A stretch of 64,000 nt of DNA, taken from contig WNKI01000005.1 of the NCBI GenBank assembly GCA_015350385.1, positions 1,832,664 through 1,896,663 on the forward strand. Reading direction: 5' to 3'. This document shows, piece after piece, positions 56,750 to 64,000 of the stretch. Below the pieces are notes generated by a model. It searched no databases. It saw only the letters and a program-made list of their open reading frames with translations, and had not been told where the DNA came from. The translations under genes and the position numbers were made by a program. Source of the DNA: Aculops lycopersici. Lineage: Eukaryota; Arthropoda; Arachnida; Trombidiformes; Eriophyidae. Each line of letters starts with the position of its first letter. Position 1 is the first letter of the stretch.

Positions 56750-59700
56750 ATGGAGAATGTGTCCGGCTACCAGTCGGCTAAGCAGACTGACCTCATCGAT
56801 GGAATGGGAGAGGATTGTATACCCCAGACCGGGGAAAACGCGACAGCTGACTCGAAACAACTCAGCCAAGCCGAACAATACTCATTCACCAACCATCATT
56901 CGACGTCGAATCAGCAACACCGTATCGACCAGCTTGCTAACCAACTGGCCGACATGCAAAGGATGATGGCTCAACTGCTAGCCCTGAATGAGATGCAAAA
57001 CAAGTTCACTACCAAAGACCCCGTGGGTCCAGCGGTCGTCCCCTCCGGATCACCAACACCATCCATTGTGAGCGAACTTATTCCGAGTACTTCATCTGAG
57101 ACCTCGGAAGCAGCAAACGTCGCTCCAATATCCTCTACACGTATCGAAGCTCACGACGACGTCGCCGTGAGGCAAGCGATCCCCATCAACCAGATTAACC
57201 CAGAGACTTTCGACGGCGATAAGACGCGCGCTCGAGCCTGGATCAGCGAATACGAAAACCTAATGAGAATCAACGGCTATGACGGTCAACAGAAAGTGTC
57301 CCGAGCCCTCGCATATCTGACGGGCCCCGCACGTTCATGGTATAACGTGACCATGAATTTGAACAAAAGACTGGAGTGGCCAGGTTTCAAGCGCGAGTTT
57401 CTCAAGCATTTCTGTGGTGCAGATGGGAAGGCCCAGTTACGTAAGAAATTGGACGAATCAGTTCAACATTCAGACGAACATCCATCTACATTTGTGATGC
57501 GAATTCTAGACTTGTGCCTGCAGCTCAACTGCAACATGACCGAGCAGGAAAAGATCGATAGAATCTCAAACGGTCTCGACGTCGACATCGTTAACCAACT
57601 CCAACTAGTGAAGGATCCAGATGATTGGTCACTGGAATGGCTTATGAAATCACTGTCGAATTGGAAGTCCAAAAACGACAGGCAGAAGTCCGAGACGTCT
57701 CGTCGACTTCAACAACAACGGAAGCCCCCGCCACAGCTACAAGCTCCAAGTAGATCCCAGAAAGAGATCACTAAACCTAAGAATATAGAAGACTGGATGT
57801 GCTTCAATTGCGGCGACAAAGGCCACATCATCGAGGACTGCCCTAAAGCCAGAGACGAAGAGGCAATAAGGGCGAGGAAAAACGCATATCGTGAAGAAAA
57901 GGAGAAATCTAGGGATATCAAGGCAATATTCAGCCAAGACATCACGCCCCTAACACAAATGGCTAAACTACCGTGCGACCTGCTCCCAAAAGCAAAGGCT
58001 ACCTTCGATGTAAACGGTACGAAACTTGAGGGTAGAATCGACTCAGGGGCAGACATGTCAGTCATTCCCAGCGACGTCGCTGACAACCTAGACCTGAAAC
58101 TCCTACCTTGGAATCAGCCTCGACTGAAGGCTTGCAACAACAACACCCTTGAGGTGCTTGGTATGGCAGCTGTGGTAGTGACATACAACAACACGAGCCA
58201 GCCCCTCCTCGTCGCTGTACTTCCAAACTCTTGTTTAAAGGAAACCTTATGGGGAAATGACATACTACACCTAATCGGTATCAATCTCGACTACGGAGCA
58301 ACCAAGAGGACCAACCAGCACAACGACGTCGTTGTCAATAGCCCACGCATTATAGCTTCAAGCTCTAAGGAACCTCAACATCCTGTCGATAAGGTCGCTT
58401 TTGGGGAACTGAACCAGAACGATAGAAAAGAGTTCGAGGCGCTACTCACCGACTTCGGCGATACATTCTCTAAACACAAGCTGGACCTCGGGAGGACGTC
58501 CACCGTGAAGCATCGGATTCATTTGACCGACGATAAGCCCGTGCACAAGCCATTTTTTCGCTTGAGCAAATGTCACAAAGTGGAAATGGAAAGACATATC
58601 GAGGCAGGACTCGAGTCTGGGGCTCTCAGACCCTCGACAAGCCAGTACGCATCTGCCGCCTTCTTTGTGCCAAAAGACGGAGGACAAGATCTTCGCATGG
58701 TCATTGATTACCGCCCGCTTAATCAGAAAACAATACCCGACCGCCAGCCCATGCCCCATCCAGAAGACGTCTTCTCAATGCTGGCTGGCATGGAGGTATT
58801 TGCTAAACTCGACATCACGGCAATGTTCAACCAGATTGAGGTCGATGAACGTGACATCCACAAGACCGCAATGATCACGCCTATGGGACTCTTTGAGTGC
58901 CCCTTGATGCCTTTTGGCCTGATAAACGCACCAGCCACAGCGGTAAGACTCATGCGAGAAGTGCTAAGAGGGATTGATGGTGTTACCTGTTACGTTTATT
59001 TCGACGACATAATTATCTTCGCAAGGGACGTCCCACAGCTGATTGGTAATTGCAGAGAAGTATTGAAGCGCCTGAGAAAGCACAACCTAAAACTCAAGCC
59101 AGCAAAATGTGTTTTTGGCGTTACACAAGTCAACTTCCTCGGCCATGTAATCAGCCCGAAAGGAGTCGAAATCGACCCTCGACGCATTCAGAGCGTGCAA
59201 GGCTTCCCGATACCAAAGGACACCTCGGACGTCCGAAGTTTTCACGGACTTTGCAGCTATAACAGGAAGTTCATCCGAGGCTTCGCAGACATCGCAAAAC
59301 CCTTGACGCCATTGATGGGCAAACCATCTGATTTTCACTGGACGGCAGAAGCCCAGGTAGCTTTTGAAACACTGAGGGACGCCCTCACCAAAGCCCCTAT
59401 TCTCGTCCACTTCGATTACGAAGCAGAACACGAACTTAGAACTGACGCAAGTTCCCACGCAATGGGAGCAGTGCTGGTCCAAAAACACGTTAAAGACAGC
59501 CATTCAGGCGTAGTACTTTATTGGAGTAAAACGTTGACGTCAACGCAAAGAAACTACTCCGCCACCGAGCGAGAACTCCTAGCAGCTTTCAGCGCGATTA
59601 TGGCTCTCCAACACTACCTCCTCGGCAAGCACTTCACTTTGGTCACTGACCACCAAGCGCTTTCTCTCTTGAATAATCACAAAGATCCTCACAGGCGACT

Positions 59701-61297
59701 AGCCCGCTGGGTAGCCCAACTGCAGGGCTTCGATTTTGACGTCAGATATCGAAGCGGATCTAAGCACAAAGATGCGGACTGCATGTCCCGCCTGATCGCC
59801 ATTCATGATAGCGACGATCTTAACAATTCTAGGACCATAAACCAGATAATTCGCGAGGACGTCCTCGAGGAAGAGCCAGACATAATCGACGAGGATACAA
59901 TCGACATCGCCGCAGAACAACGTGCAGATGCTTTTTGCAAAAAGTACATTGATATTCTAGAATCAGACGCATCAGAAGCGGAAAAGCGTCGTCGAGCCAG
60001 AAGCTTCGCAATCCAAGACAATTGTCTGTACAAAATGACAGCTAGTGACATACTAGTTCTCGTTGTACCCGAGCGACGTCGCTCAGCAGTCTTGCGATCA
60101 TGCCATGATGCACCCCTCGCTGGCCACCTCGGCGTATCTCGAACTTACTCACTCATCAAGTGCAGATATTTTTGGCCGAAAATGCGCCGTGACATAAAAC
60201 GACATTGTGCCGCATGCGTACCCTGCCAACGCCGGAAGGTATCCAACACTAAGAAACAAGGGCTCACTCAGCCTCTTCCTATAGCCGAAGACGTCTTCGA
60301 CACAATCGGTATCGACCTGATCGTCAAATTACCAGTTAGTAGCCAAGGTTACAACACCATACTTGTGTGCGTCGACCACCTATCCAAGTATGTAGTCACA
60401 GTACCACTCGTGGGCGAAAGCGCGACAACCATAATTCATGGTTTCTTCAATAACTTTGTGGCTAGATATGGCTGCCCTAGGCTAGTCGTTTCGGACCAGG
60501 GTAAAAACATAGAAGGTCTCGACTCAAGAGAATTTTACCGCCTGTTTGGTATCAAGAGGTGTCGGACGTCCGGCTATCACCCCCAAACCAATGGACAGAC
60601 GGAAAGATTCAACAGAACTCTCGGGACGTCTCTCACAATGTATGTTGAAAGAACTCAACACGACTGGCCAGATTTTCTACAAGCCCTGACGTTCGCCTAC
60701 AACATCACCCGACACTCAGTAACTGGAGTTGCGCCATTCGAGCTCGTTTTTGGTCGCAGACCCCGCTTACCGGTCGACAACATGATGAATCTGCTTAGTT
60801 TCATTGACCCGGCGAAGCCATCATCTGGCGCACGTTGTGCAGCAGAAATGATTGCAACCAAAAAGCTGATCGAAAAGAATCAACAGGCGAACAAGAGACG
60901 TCTCGATGCCCATCTTGAACCGACGTCGTTTCAAGAAGGCGACTTAGTGTTGCTAGAACGCCCAGAGCGCATCAAAGGGGCAGCCCACAAGTTGTCATAC
61001 ACCTTTATTGGCCCATACAGAATTCAGCGCAAACTCTCAGATTTAACATTTGAAATAGCACCTGTCGCACGACCAGAAAAGCGCAGCTGTGTGCATCCGC
61101 ATCACCTGCGCAAATTCATCGCCCCATTAGAAGTCAATGAGGAAGATGACATCCTCGACCCAAAGTTCATCCCTAGACCAGCGGAGTATGAACATCTCGC
61201 TACTGTGCCAGACGCAGATACAGATACAGCGAGTGAAGCAGAAAGTGATTCGGAAATCGAATCACCCGAATTTGAACCGCTAACACCTCGTAGATAA
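56750..61297 (+). CDS. Ty3/gypsy Gag-Pol polyprotein, single frame
   Basis: 1515 residues with gag and pol fused without a frameshift or stop. A Gag helical region with a RARAWISEYENL opening is followed by a CCHC zinc knuckle at 351-364 (C-x2-C-x4-H-x4-C). The aspartic protease has D431 in DSGAD. The reverse transcriptase active site is Y-F-D-D at 750-753, where most relatives have a smaller hydrophobic residue before DD. RNase H has TDASS near 900. Integrase has the HHCC zinc domain (H1119, H1126, C1156, C1159) and a catalytic triad D1189, D1249, E1285 with D-x35-E spacing. A GPY/F module (FIGPYRIQRKL) and an acidic, Ser/Glu-rich tail end the protein; no chromodomain is seen. All catalytic residues are present, so it looks autonomous. 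Confidence 0.96.
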   Translation: MENVSGYQSAKQTDLIDGMGEDCIPQTGENATADSKQLSQAEQYSFTNHHSTSNQQHRIDQLANQLADMQRMMAQLLALNEMQNKFTTKDPVGPAVVPSGSPTPSIVSELIPSTSSETSEAANVAPISSTRIEAHDDVAVRQAIPINQINPETFDGDKTRARAWISEYENLMRINGYDGQQKVSRALAYLTGPARSWYNVTMNLNKRLEWPGFKREFLKHFCGADGKAQLRKKLDESVQHSDEHPSTFVMRILDLCLQLNCNMTEQEKIDRISNGLDVDIVNQLQLVKDPDDWSLEWLMKSLSNWKSKNDRQKSETSRRLQQQRKPPPQLQAPSRSQKEITKPKNIEDWMCFNCGDKGHIIEDCPKARDEEAIRARKNAYREEKEKSRDIKAIFSQDITPLTQMAKLPCDLLPKAKATFDVNGTKLEGRIDSGADMSVIPSDVADNLDLKLLPWNQPRLKACNNNTLEVLGMAAVVVTYNNTSQPLLVAVLPNSCLKETLWGNDILHLIGINLDYGATKRTNQHNDVVVNSPRIIASSSKEPQHPVDKVAFGELNQNDRKEFEALLTDFGDTFSKHKLDLGRTSTVKHRIHLTDDKPVHKPFFRLSKCHKVEMERHIEAGLESGALRPSTSQYASAAFFVPKDGGQDLRMVIDYRPLNQKTIPDRQPMPHPEDVFSMLAGMEVFAKLDITAMFNQIEVDERDIHKTAMITPMGLFECPLMPFGLINAPATAVRLMREVLRGIDGVTCYVYFDDIIIFARDVPQLIGNCREVLKRLRKHNLKLKPAKCVFGVTQVNFLGHVISPKGVEIDPRRIQSVQGFPIPKDTSDVRSFHGLCSYNRKFIRGFADIAKPLTPLMGKPSDFHWTAEAQVAFETLRDALTKAPILVHFDYEAEHELRTDASSHAMGAVLVQKHVKDSHSGVVLYWSKTLTSTQRNYSATERELLAAFSAIMALQHYLLGKHFTLVTDHQALSLLNNHKDPHRRLARWVAQLQGFDFDVRYRSGSKHKDADCMSRLIAIHDSDDLNNSRTINQIIREDVLEEEPDIIDEDTIDIAAEQRADAFCKKYIDILESDASEAEKRRRARSFAIQDNCLYKMTASDILVLVVPERRRSAVLRSCHDAPLAGHLGVSRTYSLIKCRYFWPKMRRDIKRHCAACVPCQRRKVSNTKKQGLTQPLPIAEDVFDTIGIDLIVKLPVSSQGYNTILVCVDHLSKYVVTVPLVGESATTIIHGFFNNFVARYGCPRLVVSDQGKNIEGLDSREFYRLFGIKRCRTSGYHPQTNGQTERFNRTLGTSLTMYVERTQHDWPDFLQALTFAYNITRHSVTGVAPFELVFGRRPRLPVDNMMNLLSFIDPAKPSSGARCAAEMIATKKLIEKNQQANKRRLDAHLEPTSFQEGDLVLLERPERIKGAAHKLSYTFIGPYRIQRKLSDLTFEIAPVARPEKRSCVHPHHLRKFIAPLEVNEEDDILDPKFIPRPAEYEHLATVPDADTDTASEAESDSEIESPEFEPLTPRR

Positions 61298-61419
61298 CCC
61301 GATCGCGTCTCACTATAATGCAATGAGCAGCTTAACATTCGCTTGAAATCAGAACCAAAAAAAAAACCTGCTGTCGCCACCAATGCACTTGCAGTGTTAA
61401 TTTGTCTTACTAACCAAAC

Positions 61420-62235
61420 ATGCGATATTTAGAATACTCAGATATTTGTGAGATTGTTGGCAAAGCTTCTCGGCCCCCAAACATGAATCCGACGTCGGAT
61501 TCTGTGGGGCCCTATGAATGCCCAGTTTGCCTAGAGTACAAACACGGAACAATGTTATTACATAGTGAGTGTTTCAAGGCGATCTGCGCACAACATATAC
61601 TCATCCTACTCGACCAAGGCAAAGATTGCCCATATTGTCGGATGCCATTGAGAGAGAGCAACTGGTCGAGCAACAACAACATTCTTGTTATAAAGCCTCT
61701 CCCAAACGACACGTACTGGATGGATAGAATTAAATTTGAATGCCAAGATTGTGGCGAATCTCTGACCTCAGAGCCGGCAAAACTTCATCATCAGACCTGC
61801 AGCAACAACAGTAGGCACCAACCACCTGCCCACATCCCGCCACGAGGTCGAGATTCTATTCAGAGAATCGAGGTTGTTAGTAATCCATACGAGCAACCGA
61901 GAAGAAGTTACAATGAGCGTCTCATTGTCTACAATCACAACGGTAGACAGCTTGTAACTAGATTTGAAAGAATGAATAGGTCAATACTAGACCTAAAGAG
62001 GCGAATTGGTGCCATGGTAAATGTAGACCCCAGCACAATCAGAATGTACAAATTCTTCCATCGAGAAGTAAGTGATAATCTACAGGTCGCTACAATTGCG
62101 CCTTTCCACTCGGCTTGTCACTTAGCCTCTTTCACTTCTGACTTGTTTCCTCGGTTGTCTACTTGTACCGCCCATCTCGTCGTCGAAGAACTTGGTCCCC
62201 ATCCACAACTAGAACCAGAGGAAAGCTGGGATTAA
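61420..62235 (+). CDS. Retroelement accessory gene: RING-like, C2HC finger, ubiquitin-like protein
   Basis: 271 residues, 122 bp after pol and 120 bp before the 3' LTR. RING-like zinc domain at about 34-75: C34-x2-C37, C51, C56-x2-H59, C70-x2-C73 (ECPVCLE and DCPYCRMPL). The expected His between C51 and C56 is Lys53; H48 could substitute. A C2HC finger follows (C108-x2-C111, H123 or H124, C127), an order also seen in RNF114/RNF125-type ubiquitin ligases. Residues about 166-258 (RLIVYNHNGRQLVTRFE, then SILDLKRRIGAMVNVDPSTI, ending TAHLVVEEL) follow the ubiquitin pattern of beta hairpin, helix and final strand, with an insertion before the last strand and no C-terminal Gly-Gly. Predicted to be an E3 ubiquitin ligase. 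Expression may use the acceptor-like CTTGCAG at 61394. The RING call is firm, the ubiquitin-like call moderate. Confidence 0.82.
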   Translation: MRYLEYSDICEIVGKASRPPNMNPTSDSVGPYECPVCLEYKHGTMLLHSECFKAICAQHILILLDQGKDCPYCRMPLRESNWSSNNNILVIKPLPNDTYWMDRIKFECQDCGESLTSEPAKLHHQTCSNNSRHQPPAHIPPRGRDSIQRIEVVSNPYEQPRRSYNERLIVYNHNGRQLVTRFERMNRSILDLKRRIGAMVNVDPSTIRMYKFFHREVSDNLQVATIAPFHSACHLASFTSDLFPRLSTCTAHLVVEELGPHPQLEPEESWD

Positions 62236-62342
62236 GCTTTCAAAAAGCTACTCAATTTACATATCATCTCAAACAATCCAAACAATCCAACTGCAACCAC
62301 AACCTATCCCATCGTTCGCCAATTCGGGTCGAATTGGATCTC

Positions 62343-62352
62343 AAAGGGGGAG
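62343..62352 (+). promoter_or_regulatory. Polypurine tract of the retroelement
   Basis: AAAGGGGGAG, followed by CCG and then the 3' LTR; the expected position for plus-strand priming. Confidence 0.7.
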
Positions 62353-62355
62353 CCG

Positions 62356-62542
62356 TGTAACGAGCGATTGCTCTTTTAAATCTCGCGCGCCTTAGCGACC
62401 AACCAACGTGGGTTTTGGGAAACGGTAGCAGAACCAGTCTTGTTTCTGATGCAATCGAATAAAGACCAATAATTGTCATCTATCTAAACGATCTCGCTAA
62501 GTAGAACCCATTTTATCATCACGGTAACATCTTAACGTTACA
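62356..62542 (+). repeat. 3' LTR, 187 bp
   Basis: Identical to the 5' LTR; followed by the duplicated target CGTG at 62543-62546. Confidence 0.97.
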
Positions 62543-62767
62543 CGTGTCATTTTCTCTCGCTTCTCTCCGACTCTCGCTTTCTCTATGTGGCTCTCGGTAT
62601 TTCTGCCGCTGCTGCTCCCGTGGTTGCCTGTCTTCTGCGCGCTTCTTCTCGTCCTAACCGGTCACAAGCTTGCTTCAAACATTGTTGATGATTCAATCAT
62701 TTATCACTAATATTATATCCTTAGACACTTAATCTCACCAACTGTCACTCACTTATATTGATCCAAG
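62543..62767 (+). other. NEDD8 5' flank with upstream open frame
   Basis: Pyrimidine-rich DNA right of the retroelement. It contains a 41-codon frame at 62585-62710 beginning MWLSVFLPLLLPWLPVFCAL, strongly hydrophobic because of CT-rich sequence. If transcribed it would be an upstream frame in the NEDD8 leader. The true transcription start is not visible. Confidence 0.4.
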
Positions 62768-63019
62768 ATGTTGATAAAAGTCAAGACGCTAACTGGAAAA
62801 GAAATAGAAATCGATATTGAGCCCACAGATAAGGTGGAGAGAATAAAGGAGCGAGTGGAAGAGAAAGAGGGTATTCCTCCGGCGCAACAAAGATTGATTT
62901 TTAGCGGTAAACAAATGAATGATGAAAAGACAGCAGCCGAGTATAAGGTTACCGGTGGCTCGGTACTCCATCTAGTATTAGCTTTGAGAGGTGGGGGTGG
63001 TAAACGAATGGATAAATGA
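62768..63019 (+). CDS. Nedd8: NEDD8 ubiquitin-like modifier
   Basis: 83 residues with near identity to animal NEDD8 from the first residue (MLIKVKTLTGKEIEIDIEP). NEDD8 is conjugated mainly to cullins and activates cullin-RING ubiquitin ligases. The diagnostic ALRGG with Ala72, in place of the Arg72 of ubiquitin, is present. The tail after Gly76 is GGKRMDK, longer and more basic than the GGLRQ of vertebrates; it would be removed by the processing protease. Single exon, with ATTAAA about 25 bp after the stop. Convergent with TMEM41B. Confidence 0.97.
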   Translation: MLIKVKTLTGKEIEIDIEPTDKVERIKERVEEKEGIPPAQQRLIFSGKQMNDEKTAAEYKVTGGSVLHLVLALRGGGGKRMDK

Positions 63020-63340
63020 ATCTATTTGATTATACTCGAATGAAATTAAAACAGTGACTCTGTGAGAAACGAAAGATTTGTAAAATGTATTTGCAAAATA
63101 TATGATGTTATTTTTATTCGTTTGCGCCGCCATCTTATAGACAGATAAGGTAACACTCGCTGACTGACTAACTAAGCTGGACATCGACTAGTTCACTACC
63201 TCATTGTTGTGGACATGGACCAACCAGACGCTGGACAAAGATCCTTGAAAGTGGTGATCGGGCGACTCTCTCAGGTCGGCAGCTAGAAGTTGTTCTATAT
63301 GATGCATTACCTAAACGCCAACGACAGGTCCCATATATAG
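63020..63340. other. Convergent spacer NEDD8/TMEM41B
   Basis: 3' UTRs of both genes. AATAAA on the minus strand near 63113-63118 may serve TMEM41B. Nothing else recognised. Confidence 0.5.
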
Positions 63341-64000
63341 TTACGCAATCCTTTTGATGTAAACCAATAAACCTATTGAAACAGCCAATAGTGATGTCAT
63401 AAGTATAGATTGCCAATTTACTAAACTCTGATCATTGCTCAAATCGTTCAGCATACGTCCCGTCCAAACATGTATCACTGATAGAGGAGCAACGCCAGTG
63501 AATGTACCCCACACGAATGGTCTCAGAGGTAGATTGATCAAGGGCGAGAACAGATTTATGGACCAATTTGGGAAAATGGGCGTTGCTCTAAGTATAAACA
63601 CACAAATATAAAGATTTGACTTGTACTTTTGAACCTTTGCTTGAACGAACTTGTTGAAAGTGTCCACCCGACTGTCGCTTCCTCTACTTAGAAATTTGAT
63701 TAAAGTTTGCTTGTAGTTGTAAATTAATATATAGAATGTTGAGGCTCCCAGTGTTGAGCAGGTGCAAATTATAAACAAGGCCAGAGGTGCAGGGAACAGG
63801 TAGCCGGCTAAGATACTTAGGACAATAGACCCGGGGATGCATAGGGATTGCAGTAGGATATAAGTAGCAAAATAGACGCCAAACACAGAATAGTAATTAT
63901 CTTGTTTGTACTTCAATATAAGCGCTCCAATTTGTTTTGCATCACCAACTGTTCTCGGTATCTTGATTAGATTCCATATAGACTCATTGTTAGTCCAATT
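63341..64000 (-). CDS. TMEM41B: TMEM41B (VTT-domain ER scramblase), 5' part beyond window
   Basis: 220 codons open to the right edge. TMEM41B is an endoplasmic-reticulum phospholipid scramblase needed for autophagosome and lipoprotein formation. The frame upstream of 63916 stays open and encodes IKIPRTVGDAKQIGALILKY, matching the region before the first VTT helix. Then come YFATYILLQSLCIPGSIVLS and the family core FILRATPIFPNWSINLFSP, then GTFTGVAPLSV, all close to TMEM41B (human FLRITPFLPNWFINITSP) and less like TMEM41A. The end VNWQSILMTSLLAV matches the C-terminal helix. The protein ends shortly after, without a Lys-Lys ER signal but with a basic IKRIA end. Confidence 0.88.
   Translation of the reverse strand, partial: NWTNNESIWNLIKIPRTVGDAKQIGALILKYKQDNYYSVFGVYFATYILLQSLCIPGSIVLSILAGYLFPAPLALFIICTCSTLGASTFYILIYNYKQTLIKFLSRGSDSRVDTFNKFVQAKVQKYKSNLYICVFILRATPIFPNWSINLFSPLINLPLRPFVWGTFTGVAPLSVIHVWTGRMLNDLSNDQSLVNWQSILMTSLLAVSIGLLVYIKRIA

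Larger units (their letters stand above)
56456..62542 (+). mobile_element. Intact Ty3/gypsy LTR retrotransposon with extra RING gene
   Basis: Total 6087 bp. LTRs of 187 bp at each end (TGTAACGAG to ACGTTACA) are identical by base-by-base reading. The 4 bp CGTG occurs immediately before (56452-56455) and after (62543-62546), a target-site duplication. A primer-binding site complementary to tRNA-Lys follows the 5' LTR, and a purine tract precedes the 3' LTR. One open gag-pol frame (1515 codons) has all catalytic motifs in the Ty3/gypsy order protease, RT, RNase H, integrase. A second, 271-codon gene lies between pol and the 3' LTR. No stops or frameshifts are seen. The insertion is recent by LTR identity and lies between the divergent activin receptor and NEDD8 genes. 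Confidence 0.97.

Noticed and set aside
62768..63019. Idea that the retroelement ubiquitin-like domain was captured from the adjacent NEDD8 gene
   Set aside because: The ubiquitin-like part of the element protein shares only the general fold pattern, not sequence, with NEDD8; neighbourhood is coincidental.

Overview
The window is animal nuclear DNA, most likely from an arthropod, possibly a mite. This is an inference from gene content: intersectin/Dap160, Elongator ELP1, a discoidin-domain receptor (DDR), an activin type II receptor, NEDD8, TMEM41B and a Ty3/gypsy element. Some genes are nearly intronless (ELP1 is one 1354-codon exon). Others have introns up to about 11 kb. There is no bacterial gene organisation, no CRISPR array, and I recognised no tRNA or rRNA.

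Layout. 1-1115 (-): 3'-open part of NUP188. 2050-7456 (+): an intersectin of unusual domain order. 8193 (+), 13855 (+), 15393-15091 (-) and 45843-45571 (-): four intact genes of a small secreted cysteine-rich peptide family, plus a headless copy at 15514-15672. 12910-8846 (-): ELP1. 42931-16612 (-): a discoidin-domain receptor that I reassembled from five phase-compatible exons; it has the full ectodomain and a transmembrane segment but no kinase domain. 19-54 kb is almost entirely its introns and upstream DNA, rich in GA/CT tracts, hairpins and recurrent bZIP-like and ETS-like words, with a 20-N gap at 49493. 56182-54281 (-): activin type II receptor. 56456-62542: an intact Ty3/gypsy element. 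62768-63019 (+): NEDD8. 64000-63341 (-): TMEM41B, cut by the window end.

The most notable object is the Ty3/gypsy element. It has identical 187-bp LTRs, a 4-bp target duplication, a tRNA-Lys-like primer site and one fused gag-pol frame. In the place where envelope genes usually lie it carries an extra 271-codon gene. That gene encodes a RING-like zinc domain, a second C2HC finger and a C-terminal ubiquitin-like fold, so it looks like a retrotransposon-borne ubiquitin ligase.

Other leads are the kinase-less DDR, the dispersed cysteine-rich peptide cassettes (one inside about 150-bp direct repeats, another inverted next to a broken copy), and the head-to-head pair NUP188/intersectin, which both lack their expected N-terminal parts at the same junction. 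All assignments come from reading the sequence; no database search was run.
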